From an uncultured Rhodospirillales bacterium (GTDB taxonomy: Bacteria; Pseudomonadota; Alphaproteobacteria; CACIAM-22H2): DNA of 64,000 bases. Every line of letters starts with the position of its first letter. The first letter of the stretch is position 1. Of this stretch, positions 33,512 to 42,067 are shown one piece after another. The translations under genes were made by a program, and so were the position numbers. Below the pieces are notes generated by a model. The model had not been told where the DNA came from. It saw nothing but the letters and a program-made list of their open reading frames with translations, and made no database searches. The stretch covers positions 62,001 through 126,000 of the forward strand of contig CALANV010000008.1 of the NCBI GenBank assembly GCA_937926175.1, in the 5' to 3' direction.

Positions 33512-35247
33512 GAAGCCCTTCCGTTCGCCGGTGCGACGGGCCGCGGCGCGGTTCTGGCCGGGGTCGCACCCGGAACGACCGACTGGATGATCTCCGTGCG
33601 GGGGCCGAACTGCTCGACGGTGCCGTCCTTGAGGACGAGGATCTTATCGACGACCGAAATGACCGAGGGCCGATGCGCGATCAGGACCACGGTCGTGCCG
33701 GCCTTCTTGGCGGCGACGATCGCCCGAAGGAGCGCCTGTTCGCCGGCATGGTCGAGATTGGAATTGGGTTCGTCGAGCACCAGCAGGCGCGGTTTTCCGA
33801 AGAGCGCGCGCGCGAGCGCCAGCCGCTGGCGTTGTCCGCCGCTCAGATTGAAGGCGACGTCGCGTATTTCGGTGTCATAGCCGAACGGCAGTCGGCCGAT
33901 CAGTTCGTGTACGTCGGCAGCACGGGCGGCCTCGACGATCTCGAGCGGATCGGCGTGGGAGAATCGCGCGATGTTGTCGCGCACCGTGCCTTCGATGAGG
34001 GCCACGTTCTGCGGCAGATACCCGACATGCCTGCCGAAGCTTTCGCGTTCCCAGAGGAACACGTTCTGGCCATCGAGATAGATGCCGCCGGACGTCGGCT
34101 GCCAGATGCCCATGATCAGCCGGGCGAGGGTCGACTTGCCGGCGCCGGACGGACCGATGACGCCGACGACCTCGCCGGGTTCCAGCGTGAACGAGACGCC
34201 CTTCAGGACGGGACGGTCGCTGCCGGGCGGGACGAAGACGACGCGGTCGGCGACGAGACGGCCCTCGGGAACCGGAAGGGGGATGCGCTGGCGCAGGTTC
34301 GCGTTTTCCATCAGCAGCGTCCGCACGCGATTGAACGCGCCGGCCGCGAAAACCCACTGGCGCCAGCCGTCGATGAGCTGCTCGAACGGGAACAGCGCAC
34401 GCGCCATGATGATCGAGGCCGCCACGACGCTGCCGGGGGACGCCTCGCGTTCGATCACCAGATACGCGCCGATCGCGAGGATGAAGATCTGCACGCTCAT
34501 GCGCACCGACTTCGATGCCGCGGCCACCGCGCGGGCACCGCTGTTTCCGCGCCCGAGGAGGGTAATCGCGCGCTGCTGCATCTGCTGCCAACGCTGGGCG
34601 AGCGCGTGGAGCATGCCCAGCGCCTCGATGATCTCGGCGTTGCGGATGGACGACGTCACGATGCCGAGCGCACGATTGGAGGCATCGTTCGCCTGTGCCA
34701 ACGCCTTGCGGCTTACCAGTTCCACCGTCACCCCGAGCAGCAGGAGCGCAATGCCGCCGATCAGTGCGACGACGCCGTACGCCGGGTGGAGCAGGAACAG
34801 CACGACGAAGAACATGGGCGCCCAGATCGCGTCCAGCGGCACGCCGAACGCGTTGCTGGTCACGAACAGACGCAGGTCGTTGACGTCGCGCAATGCCTGC
34901 GCCCCTTGCGATGAATGCTTCTGCAGGGATTCCGTGATCGCGGCCTGAAGAACGGGAACGTTCAGGCGCCGCGCCAGGATCTCGCCGAGGATGAGGTAGG
35001 CGCGGGCGCGTATGTAGTCGAGGACCGCGAACACGATCAGCCCGCCGACCGCGATCACCGTCAGCATCACGAGCGTGTCGATGCTGCGGCTGTTCATCAC
35101 GCGATCGTAGATCTGCAGCATGTAGAGCGGGACGACGAGCTGCAGAAGGCTCAGGAAGAAACTGACGAAGGCCGTGAACAGAAGTGCGGTGCCGCAGCGC
35201 CGCATCATGTTCGCAATCAGTTCCTTGCCGCTGTTTTCCGTCATCAT
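33508..35247 (-). CDS. Type I secretion ABC transporter, PrtD type
   Basis: This 579-residue exporter has an N-terminal six-helix membrane domain (FTAFVSFFLSLLQLVVPLYM, then MLTVIAVGGLIVFAVLDYI) and a C-terminal ATPase. Walker A is GPSGAGKS, the signature is LSGGQRQR and Walker B is LLVLDEP, followed by the H-loop LIAHRP. There is no C39 peptidase domain, as expected for RTX exporters. I start at MMTENS; a GTG 11 codons upstream is possible and neither site has a good ribosome sequence. It is divergent from the GT/rhamnose operon across an AT-richer gap. Together with the adaptor it should export the RTX protein. Confidence 0.92.
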   Translation of the reverse strand: MMTENSGKELIANMMRRCGTALLFTAFVSFFLSLLQLVVPLYMLQIYDRVMNSRSIDTLVMLTVIAVGGLIVFAVLDYIRARAYLILGEILARRLNVPVLQAAITESLQKHSSQGAQALRDVNDLRLFVTSNAFGVPLDAIWAPMFFVVLFLLHPAYGVVALIGGIALLLLGVTVELVSRKALAQANDASNRALGIVTSSIRNAEIIEALGMLHALAQRWQQMQQRAITLLGRGNSGARAVAAASKSVRMSVQIFILAIGAYLVIEREASPGSVVAASIIMARALFPFEQLIDGWRQWVFAAGAFNRVRTLLMENANLRQRIPLPVPEGRLVADRVVFVPPGSDRPVLKGVSFTLEPGEVVGVIGPSGAGKSTLARLIMGIWQPTSGGIYLDGQNVFLWERESFGRHVGYLPQNVALIEGTVRDNIARFSHADPLEIVEAARAADVHELIGRLPFGYDTEIRDVAFNLSGGQRQRLALARALFGKPRLLVLDEPNSNLDHAGEQALLRAIVAAKKAGTTVVLIAHRPSVISVVDKILVLKDGTVEQFGPRTEIIQSVVPGATPARTAPRPVAPANGRAS

Positions 35248-35434
35248 CGCCGTCTTGTCGTGTCCGCTGGCGCGGCGCACGTCCGTCGCTAAACCAGCGC
35301 CGGGATTCTAATGGCTCGTAAAGGAAAAAATCAGCCGGTGATTGGCGGATCACGCAATGATCACAACTCAATACCGTTCATCACCCGGTATTATGATTGC
35401 CTCGCTGCCGAGCAACCCGGTCATTCATTTAAGA
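35248..35434. promoter_or_regulatory. AT-richer divergent region between secretion and rhamnose operons
   Basis: This segment separates the leftward type I exporter from the rightward glycosyltransferase-rfb operon and is richer in A and T than either side. It should hold both promoters. It may include the first codons of the rightward gene if one of its earlier ATGs is used. I could not assign clear -35 and -10 elements. Confidence 0.4.
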
Positions 35435-36733
35435 ATGCGTGAAAGTGACATATTGTTTGTCCATAGATACTTTCCGGGCCAGTTCCGGCTTCTGTCCGCC
35501 TATCTGGCGGCGCGACATCGCGTCGTTGCGCTGCGCGACGCGCAATTCGACGAGGCGGTGCCGGCCGGCCTGCGCTGCCTTTCCTACCAGGCCGCCCCTG
35601 CTTCCGGATCGACGCATCGTTACGTCCGCAGCCTCGAGGGAGCGGTTCGCCGCGGGCAGGCCGTGGCGCGCGCCGCATTGGCGCTGCGCAGCCGCGGCTT
35701 TCGTCCCCGGATCATCTTCGCCCACCCCGGCTGGGGCGAGGCGCTTTATCTCAAGGACGTGTTTCCGGACGCGAAGCTCGTCGGGTTGTTCGAGTTCTTC
35801 TATCGCGCGGAGGGGGCCGATGTCGGCTTCGACCCCGAATTCCCGGCGCGGCTGGACGACCGGCTGCGCCTGCGCACGCGCAATGCCGTCAACCTGATGA
35901 GCCTCGAGGCGTGCGACTGGGGGGTGTCGCCGACGGTCTGGCAGCGCAATCTGCACCCCGTCGCCTTCTGGCCGCGACTTTCCGTCATACATGACGGGAT
36001 CGACACCGACAGGGTCCGACCCGACCTCTCGGCACGCCTTGTCACGCCAACAGGCGAAACATTGTCACTGGATGACGAGGTCGTGACCTACGTGGCACGC
36101 GATCTCGAGCCGTATCGCGGTTTTCACAGCTTCATGCGGGCATTGCCGCTGATCCTGTCGCGCCGGCCGCGTGCGCGCGTCGTGATCGTCGGCGGCGATG
36201 GTACGAGCTACGGGCCGCCGCCGGCGGCGGCCGCCTGCTGGCGCGAGCACCTGCTGGCGGAGCTCGGGTCGCGGCTCGACCTCTCGCGGGTCATTTTCCT
36301 CGGACGCGTTCCGTACGACACGTATCTCCGCGTCCTGCAGATCTCGTCGGTTCACGTCTACCTGACCTATCCGTTCGTGCTTTCATGGTCGTGTCTCGAG
36401 GCCATGGCGGCCGGATGTGCCGTCGTCGGCTCTGCGACCGCCCCGGTCGAGGAGGTCATCGTCGACGGGGTGAACGGCCTGCTCGTCGACTTCTTCTCGC
36501 CGCGGGCGATCGCCGATGCGGTCGCTTCCGTTCTCGATCACCCGGACCGCATGGCGGCGATGCGTGCGGCCGCGCGGCGGACGATCGTCGACCGCTACGA
36601 CTTTCACCGCGTGTGCCTGCCGCGATACCTCGCGCTCGTCGACCGGCTTCTGGGCACGGCGCGAAAGCCGTCGAAACATCAGCCGGTGACGCAGCCGGTA
36701 CCGTCGCAAGCCTCGGTGGCATTCGCGCCATGA
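35435..36733 (+). CDS. Family 4 glycosyltransferase
   Basis: The 432-residue protein is a GT-B transferase whose N-terminus, DILFVHRYFPGQFR, is typical of a family that acts on surface polysaccharide. The donor half has YVARDLEPYRGFHSFMRALP and VHVYLTYPFVLSWSCLEAMAAG. ATGs at 35357 and 35393 would add up to 26 residues without similarity, so I chose the ATG nearest the conserved start. None of them has a convincing ribosome site, and the N-terminus is uncertain. The stop overlaps the rfbC start, making this the first gene of the dTDP-rhamnose operon, so it may be a rhamnosyltransferase. Confidence 0.82.
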   Translation: MRESDILFVHRYFPGQFRLLSAYLAARHRVVALRDAQFDEAVPAGLRCLSYQAAPASGSTHRYVRSLEGAVRRGQAVARAALALRSRGFRPRIIFAHPGWGEALYLKDVFPDAKLVGLFEFFYRAEGADVGFDPEFPARLDDRLRLRTRNAVNLMSLEACDWGVSPTVWQRNLHPVAFWPRLSVIHDGIDTDRVRPDLSARLVTPTGETLSLDDEVVTYVARDLEPYRGFHSFMRALPLILSRRPRARVVIVGGDGTSYGPPPAAAACWREHLLAELGSRLDLSRVIFLGRVPYDTYLRVLQISSVHVYLTYPFVLSWSCLEAMAAGCAVVGSATAPVEEVIVDGVNGLLVDFFSPRAIADAVASVLDHPDRMAAMRAAARRTIVDRYDFHRVCLPRYLALVDRLLGTARKPSKHQPVTQPVPSQASVAFAP

Positions 36734-37314
36734 TCGAGGTCCTCCCGCTTGCCATTCCGGATGTGAAGCTCGTCCGGCCGGTGCGGTTCCATGACGAGCG
36801 TGGTCTGTTTTCCGAGACCTACAACCGGAAATGCTTCTGGGAAGCCGGAATTGCCGTCGACTTCGTCCAGGACAACCATTCGATATCGCATCATCGCGGC
36901 ACCATTCGCGGCCTGCATTTTCAACGCGCTCCCTTCGCGCAGGCGAAGCTCGTGCGCGTCGTGCGCGGTGCGGCGTTCGACGTCGCGGTCGATCTGCGCC
37001 CCAGCTCGCCCAGTTTCGGCCGTCACGTATCCGTGGTGCTCAGTGCCGCGTTGTGGAACCAGATCTTCATTCCGGAGGGATTCGCGCACGGCTTCTGCAC
37101 GCTCGAGCCGGATACGGAGCTCGTCTACAAGGTCAACCGCTATCGGGTTCCGGAATACGAGGCCGGAATCCGTTGGGACGACCCCGATCTCGGGATCGAA
37201 TGGCCGGTCGAGCCGGCGGCGGCCGTGCTCTCGGCGCGGGATCGGGGCCTGCCTTCCTTTGCCGAAGAATGTCTGCGGCAGTCGGTTGACGCTGCTGTGG
37301 GCGCGGCATCATGA
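36730..37314 (+). CDS. rfbC: dTDP-4-dehydrorhamnose 3,5-epimerase
   Basis: The 194-residue cupin enzyme performs the third step of dTDP-L-rhamnose synthesis. FHDERGLFSETYN and the substrate-binding and catalytic region HHRGTIRGLHFQ are present, as is IPEGFAHGFCTLEPDTELVYKVN, which is nearly invariant in the family. Length is normal. Start and stop overlap the neighbours by four bases. The order rfbC-B-D-A is complete here, so dTDP-rhamnose can be made from glucose-1-phosphate and dTTP. Confidence 0.95.
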   Translation: MIEVLPLAIPDVKLVRPVRFHDERGLFSETYNRKCFWEAGIAVDFVQDNHSISHHRGTIRGLHFQRAPFAQAKLVRVVRGAAFDVAVDLRPSSPSFGRHVSVVLSAALWNQIFIPEGFAHGFCTLEPDTELVYKVNRYRVPEYEAGIRWDDPDLGIEWPVEPAAAVLSARDRGLPSFAEECLRQSVDAAVGAAS

Positions 37315-38384
37315 GAATTCTGGTCACCGGGGGGGCCGGGTTCATCGGCTCCGCCTTCATCCGGTATCTCCATCGGCGGACCGATGCCTCGATCGTCAAC
37401 GTCGACTGCCTGACCTATGCCGGCAATCCGGCGGCGCTCGAAGAGGTCGCCGGATCACCCCGCTATGAATTCGAACAGGCGGACATCGGTGATGCCGCGG
37501 CGATGCGGCGCGTCTTTGCGATCTACCGCCCCGATGCGGTCGTGCATCTCGCCGCCGAGAGTCACGTCGATCGCTCGATCGACGGTCCGGCGGCATTCGT
37601 CGCGACGAATGTGGTCGGCACCTACACGCTGCTGGAGGTCGCGCGCGACTACTGGTCCGGATTGGAGGAGGGGCGTCGCGCCGCCTTCCGCTTTCTCCAT
37701 GTCTCCACCGACGAGGTGTTCGGGGCGCTGGACGATTCCGATCCGGCGTTCACGGAGGAGCATCCCTATCGGCCGAACTCGCCATACGCGGCGACCAAGG
37801 CGGCGGCGGATCATCTGGTTCGTGCCTGGCATCGGACCTACGGCCTGCCGACGCTCATCTCCAACTGCTCGAACAACTACGGGCCGTGGCAGTTTCCGGA
37901 GAAGCTCATACCGGTCATGATCCGAAAGGCGCTGGCCGGCGAGCCGCTGCCCGTCTATGGAACCGGCGCCAACGTCCGGGACTGGCTCCATGTCGACGAC
38001 CACGCCGAGGCGCTCTGGCTCATCCTGACGCGCGGCCGCGTCGGGGAGCGCTACAATATCGGTGGCGGCAACGAGCTGACCAATCTCGAGCTGGTCGAAC
38101 GGATCTGCGATGTGCTCGACGAGCTGTGCCCCGATAGCGCGCACAGCCCGCGCCGGCGGCTCATCCGCTTCGTGCCGGATCGTCCCGGTCATGACCGGCG
38201 CTATGCGGTCGATACCACCAAGATTCGCCGCGAACTCGGGTGGCAGCCGCGCGTGGACATCGCAACGGGCCTGACCCGAACCATCCGCTGGTATGTCGAC
38301 AACGAGGCGTCGATCCGCGGCTGGACGGCGTTCCGGTATGGGGGCGAGCGGCTGGGTCTCGGCGTCGGCAGGGCGACGCCATGA
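37311..38384 (+). CDS. rfbB: dTDP-glucose 4,6-dehydratase
   Basis: The 357-residue extended short-chain dehydrogenase makes dTDP-4-keto-6-deoxyglucose, the second step to dTDP-rhamnose. ILVTGGAGFIGSAF is the NAD loop, HLAAESHVDRSIDGP is diagnostic, HVSTDEVFG holds the catalytic Thr-Asp-Glu, and SPYAATKAAADH has the Tyr-x-x-x-Lys pair. SNCSNNYGPWQFPEKLIP completes the family pattern. The four-base overlaps with rfbC and rfbD show a tightly coupled operon. Confidence 0.96.
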   Translation: MRILVTGGAGFIGSAFIRYLHRRTDASIVNVDCLTYAGNPAALEEVAGSPRYEFEQADIGDAAAMRRVFAIYRPDAVVHLAAESHVDRSIDGPAAFVATNVVGTYTLLEVARDYWSGLEEGRRAAFRFLHVSTDEVFGALDDSDPAFTEEHPYRPNSPYAATKAAADHLVRAWHRTYGLPTLISNCSNNYGPWQFPEKLIPVMIRKALAGEPLPVYGTGANVRDWLHVDDHAEALWLILTRGRVGERYNIGGGNELTNLELVERICDVLDELCPDSAHSPRRRLIRFVPDRPGHDRRYAVDTTKIRRELGWQPRVDIATGLTRTIRWYVDNEASIRGWTAFRYGGERLGLGVGRATP

Positions 38385-39274
38385 GGGTTCTTCTCACCGG
38401 CGGCAGCGGCCAGATCGGTACGGCCTTGCTGGAGGCGGCGGGGCGGGACTTCCATATCATCGCACCGACGCGCAGCCAGATGGACTTGAGGCGCCCGGCG
38501 ACTCTGTCGGCGGCGTTCGAGGTGTGCCCGGACGTCGTCGTGAACGCCGGCGCCTATACTGCCGTCGATGCCGCGGAGGACGATCCGCGCACCGCATTCG
38601 CCGTCAATTGCGGCGGCCCGGGTCTGCTCGCGTCCGTTTGTGCCGCGCATGGCATCCCGATCATCCAGCTCTCGACGGACTACGTGTTCGACGGCTTCAA
38701 GGCCGGCGCGTATCGGGAGGACGACGAGCCGAATCCGCTGAGCGTTTACGGTCGCACGAAACTCGAAGGCGAGGAGGCGGTGCGGCGCGCGCAGCCGCGG
38801 CACATCATTCTGCGGACGTCATGGGTCTACAGCCCGCACGGCCGCAACTTCATCAAGGCGATACTGCGTCGTGCGCTGGCGCGCGAACCCCTACGCGTCG
38901 TCGACGATCAACGCGGCTGTCCGACCGCGGCCGCGGACGTCGCCCGCGCGATTGTCGCCATCCTCCGGCGCCTCCGGTCGGACGGCGAGATCCCCTGGGG
39001 CACATATCATTATGCCGGCGCCGGCGAGGCGACGTGGTGCGACGTCGCCCGGGCGACGGTCGCACTCGCCGAGCCCATGCTCCGCGGCAGGGTGGATGTC
39101 GTTCCGATCTCGAGCCGCGACTTTGCGGCGCGGGCCCGGCGTCCGGCCAATTCCGTTCTCGACTGCCGGCACATCGTTCGCACCTTTGACGTCGATCGGG
39201 TGCCGTGGACGCAGAGCCTGGCGCGGGTCGTCACGACGATAATGGAAGAGATGCGGAGCACGGCAATCCCATGA
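38381..39274 (+). CDS. rfbD: dTDP-4-dehydrorhamnose reductase
   Basis: The 297-residue reductase performs the final step, using NAD(P)H to make dTDP-L-rhamnose. The N-terminus VLLTGGSGQIGTALLE is the cofactor loop. VVNAGAYTAVDAAEDDP, STDYVFDG and the catalytic YGRTKLEGEE are all present, as is RTSWVYSPHGRNF. The start overlaps the rfbB stop and the stop overlaps the rfbA start. Length and motifs are those of functional RfbD/RmlD. Confidence 0.95.
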   Translation: MRVLLTGGSGQIGTALLEAAGRDFHIIAPTRSQMDLRRPATLSAAFEVCPDVVVNAGAYTAVDAAEDDPRTAFAVNCGGPGLLASVCAAHGIPIIQLSTDYVFDGFKAGAYREDDEPNPLSVYGRTKLEGEEAVRRAQPRHIILRTSWVYSPHGRNFIKAILRRALAREPLRVVDDQRGCPTAAADVARAIVAILRRLRSDGEIPWGTYHYAGAGEATWCDVARATVALAEPMLRGRVDVVPISSRDFAARARRPANSVLDCRHIVRTFDVDRVPWTQSLARVVTTIMEEMRSTAIP

Positions 39275-40197
39275 AGGGAATCATCCTCGCGGGCGGTTCG
39301 GGCACGCGACTTTATCCCGTGACGCGGGCGATCAGCAAACAGCTGCTGCCCGTCTACGACAAGCCGATGATCTACTATCCGCTCTCCACGCTCATGCTGG
39401 CGGGCATTCGCGACATCCTCGTCATCACGACGCCGGCCGATGCGGCGGCGTTCCGGGCGCTGCTCGGGACGGGCGAGCAGTGGGGCATTTCGCTTTCCTA
39501 TGCCGTTCAGCCGAGGCCCGAGGGGCTGGCGCAGGCGTTCACGATCGGCCGCCGCTTCATCGGCACGGACAATTGCGCCCTGGTGCTCGGCGACAACATC
39601 TTCTTCGGGCACGGGCTAAGCACGATCCTGCAGCGCGCCGCGATGCGCAAACACGGGGCGACCATTTTCGCCTGCCACGTCCAGGATCCGGAACGTTACG
39701 GCGTCGTGGAGTTCGATGCCTCGGGGCGGCCGGTCCGCATCGTCGAGAAACCGGTCGCGCCGAAGTCACGATGTGCCGTGACGGGCCTCTACTTTTTCGA
39801 CAACCGCGTCGTGGACTTCGCCGCCGAGGTCAGGCCCTCCTGGCGGGGCGAGCTGGAGATCACCGACATCAACAATCGCTACCTCGCCGAGGGTGATCTT
39901 CGCGTCCAGATCCTCGGCCGCGGCTTCGCGTGGCTCGATGCCGGCACGCCGCGCGCGCTCCTCGACGCTGCCCAGTTCGTTCAGACCGTCGAGGAACGGC
40001 AGGGCCTGAAGATCGCCTGCCTCGAAGAGGTGGCGTACCGCATGGGCTTCATCGAGGCCGACGCGCTCGAACGCCTGGCGGATCAGTACCGGGCGAGCGG
40101 CTACGGCGATTACCTGCGCCGCATCCTCGACGAGACGACCAGCGCCTTCGGCCCGGCGTCGTCACGGCCCATGCTGGTCGAGCAATCCTTCGGTTGA
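39271..40197 (+). CDS. rfbA: Glucose-1-phosphate thymidylyltransferase
   Basis: The 308-residue nucleotidyltransferase makes dTDP-glucose from dTTP and glucose-1-phosphate, the first step of the pathway. GIILAGGSGTRLYP at residues 3-16 is the nucleotide loop, followed by SKQLLPVYDKPMIYYPLSTLML. LVLGDNIFFGHG carries the metal-binding Asp, and EKPVAPKS carries the sugar-phosphate lysine. It is the last gene of the operon. A small CGGCTC-GAGCCG hairpin lies about 45 bases downstream without a T-run. Confidence 0.96.
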   Translation: MKGIILAGGSGTRLYPVTRAISKQLLPVYDKPMIYYPLSTLMLAGIRDILVITTPADAAAFRALLGTGEQWGISLSYAVQPRPEGLAQAFTIGRRFIGTDNCALVLGDNIFFGHGLSTILQRAAMRKHGATIFACHVQDPERYGVVEFDASGRPVRIVEKPVAPKSRCAVTGLYFFDNRVVDFAAEVRPSWRGELEITDINNRYLAEGDLRVQILGRGFAWLDAGTPRALLDAAQFVQTVEERQGLKIACLEEVAYRMGFIEADALERLADQYRASGYGDYLRRILDETTSAFGPASSRPMLVEQSFG

Positions 40198-40453
40198 GTG
40201 GGACCGGCACACGGACCCGCGAGGGAACGGCACCACCATCATCGGCTCTGGGAGCCGGCGGCGGCGCGATCGGCACGGCGAGATAACGGCGACCGGTAGG
40301 TTGCGCCTAAGGCGGCGTGCGGCGCGGATCTCTCTGAAGACGAGAAGCGGGACCATCGGCGCAGCAACGATAGCTACCGAAGCACGAGAAAGCTGAACAC
40401 CACAGCTCGCTCGGCATTCGTGCGGACGGATTGGCTGGCCGCTTGAAGTGAGA
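40198..40453. other. Intergenic region between rfbA and tRNA-Arg
   Basis: I see no gene here. A CGGCTC-TGG-GAGCCG hairpin at 40243-40257 could end the rfb operon, but it lacks a T-tract. The rest shows no repeat of the tRNA 3' end and nothing that suggests an integrated element. Confidence 0.45.
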
Positions 40454-40530
40454 TGGCGCGCCCGAGAGGATTCGAACCCCTAACCCTCAGATCCGTAGTC
40501 TGATGCTCTATCCAGTTGAGCTACGGGCGC
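40454..40530 (-). tRNA. tRNA-Arg (anticodon ACG)
   Basis: On the minus strand GCGCCCG opens the acceptor stem and CGGGCGC closes it. The D-arm is AGCTCAACTGGATAGAGC. The anticodon stem TCAGA/TCTGA encloses CTACGGA, giving anticodon ACG, which is normally deaminated to ICG and reads CGU, CGC and CGA. The T-arm carries GGTTCGAATCC, and CCA appears to be encoded. It is 77 nucleotides long including CCA. Confidence 0.96.
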
Positions 40531-40772
40531 TTCGGATGCCGGTCGCTTCATACCTTATATAGGTCTCGCGCCCCGGCCGGCGAGGGCGGGACACTACTCA
40601 AATCGTTATCGCGTTGCAAGGTTCGATGCGGCCGTATACGTCCGCTTAACCTCCCACCACCTAGATTTGATTCCGGCTTGTTCGTCGGCAGACCATCGTT
40701 TACCATCCGCGCAAGCTAAGCAATTGCCTGCGGACGCCTGACCAAGGCATTGACTTTTGGGGGGTTTTTAAC

Positions 40773-41987
40773 TTGACCGAGTCTTCACGCATGGCCTTGT
40801 TGACGTCACGGTCACGCGTCCGAATCGCCGTTGCAGTCGTGGCGGCGGCCGCGATCGTTGGCGGCTGCAATACCACCGCCGAAGCCCCGTGGGCGTCGGC
40901 GTCGGGCAGCGATGCCCAGACGGCCGCGTCCGCACAGCCGGAGAACCAAGCCCGCGCCGAGACTCCGTCGTCCCTGGCCGACCACGCGGCGCAGAACGGA
41001 CAGGCCGGATCTGTGACCGCCACGGCTGCGGCATCGCCGATCACGACGGTGGTGGGACAGCGTGTCGCACAGATCCGCGAGGACGTTCAGCGCCTGCAGG
41101 CGTCGGTCGCCGCCAACAGCCGGGCGCTGCAGCAGCGCCGCGCCGACGCGGTCCAGGCCGCGCAGCGCTACTACACGCTGGTCGGCAGCATCAATGCGCG
41201 ACTCCAGGTCGGCACGACGCCGGGCAACCCGATCCTGCAGGCGCAGTGGGCCGAGGCCAATCAGGAGCTCGACCGCATTGCCACCGAGATCGGCCGCATG
41301 ACGGCGCTGTCGAACGACGTCGCGGGCGACGCGGCGCTCGCGGCCTTCCTGCTCGAATCGATTCGCGCGGCCTACGCGCTCTCGGGCGCGGTCGAGGAGG
41401 ACCACCGGCAGCTCGCCGCCCTCGAGGACGAGGTGAACCGCTCGACCGTCACCATCGACCGGCTGCTCAACGAACTCAGCGAGGACGTCAGCCGCCAGTC
41501 CGCCTATGTCAGCCGCGAGCGCAGCAACATGACCACGCTCGCGGTCGCCATCAAGAACGGCGAACTCTACGGCGGCGGTCTCGCCAACCGCACCTTCGGA
41601 CCGCTCACCCCGCCCGATTCGGCGCCGGCGGCCCAGTCGCGGACCGGCACCGCCCAAGCGGCGCGCGGGTCAGGGCCGGCGCCGGGCGACCGGCCGCTGG
41701 TGGTGATCCGGTTCGACCGGCCGAAACCGTCCTACGAGCAGGCGCTCTATACCGCGGTGAGCCGTGCGCTCGAGCGCCGGCCGCAGGCGGTCTTCGACGT
41801 CGTCGCGGTGGCGACCACCAAGGGCAATCAGGCGCAGGCCGCTCTTGCCCAGACGAATTCGAAGCGGCAGGCCGAACAGGTGGTCCGCTCGCTGACCGAC
41901 ATGGGGCTGCCGCCGAGCCGTGTCCGGCTGTCCTCGACGACGAGTTCGAGCGCGCAAACCAACGAGGTTCATCTCTACGTCCGCTGA
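40773..41987 (+). CDS. Probable outer-membrane lipoprotein with OmpA-like C-terminal domain
   Basis: The 404-residue protein begins with a hydrophobic signal ending in IVGGC, a plausible lipobox with the modified Cys at about residue 32. An Ala/Gln-rich helical middle (residues 95-260) looks like coiled coil. The last 100 residues (PLVVIRFDRPKPSYEQAL, then a KRQAEQVVRSLTDMGLPPSRVRL segment) resemble the peptidoglycan-binding OmpA fold. The start is TTG, eight bases after a GGGGGG ribosome site. An ATG six codons inside has no such site. A strong terminator follows. It probably links envelope layers. I do not recognise a named gene. Confidence 0.7.
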   Translation: MTESSRMALLTSRSRVRIAVAVVAAAAIVGGCNTTAEAPWASASGSDAQTAASAQPENQARAETPSSLADHAAQNGQAGSVTATAAASPITTVVGQRVAQIREDVQRLQASVAANSRALQQRRADAVQAAQRYYTLVGSINARLQVGTTPGNPILQAQWAEANQELDRIATEIGRMTALSNDVAGDAALAAFLLESIRAAYALSGAVEEDHRQLAALEDEVNRSTVTIDRLLNELSEDVSRQSAYVSRERSNMTTLAVAIKNGELYGGGLANRTFGPLTPPDSAPAAQSRTGTAQAARGSGPAPGDRPLVVIRFDRPKPSYEQALYTAVSRALERRPQAVFDVVAVATTKGNQAQAALAQTNSKRQAEQVVRSLTDMGLPPSRVRLSSTTSSSAQTNEVHLYVR

Positions 41988-42014
41988 CGAACGTCCGGCG
42001 GGCCTAAAGCGCAT

Positions 42015-42048
42015 GGCCGCCCGGTTCTCGACCGGGCGGCCTTTTTCT
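42015..42048 (+). terminator. Intrinsic terminator after the lipoprotein gene
   Basis: GGCCGCCCGGT and ACCGGGCGGCC form a perfect 11-base-pair stem with a five-base loop TCTCG, followed by TTTTTCTT. It lies between the lipoprotein gene and the secreted-protein gene, so the two are at least partly separate in transcription. Confidence 0.93.
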
Positions 42049-42067
42049 TGGCATTCTGATCCCTGCG

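Noticed and set aside
40198..40530. tRNA-Arg as an integration site for a mobile element
   Set aside because: I found no repeat of the tRNA 3' end downstream and no integrase or other mobility gene on either side.
40750..40778. TTGACT at 40750 as the -35 of the lipoprotein promoter
   Set aside because: No TA-rich -10 hexamer lies at 16 to 19 bases, and the position would put the transcription start inside the coding region.
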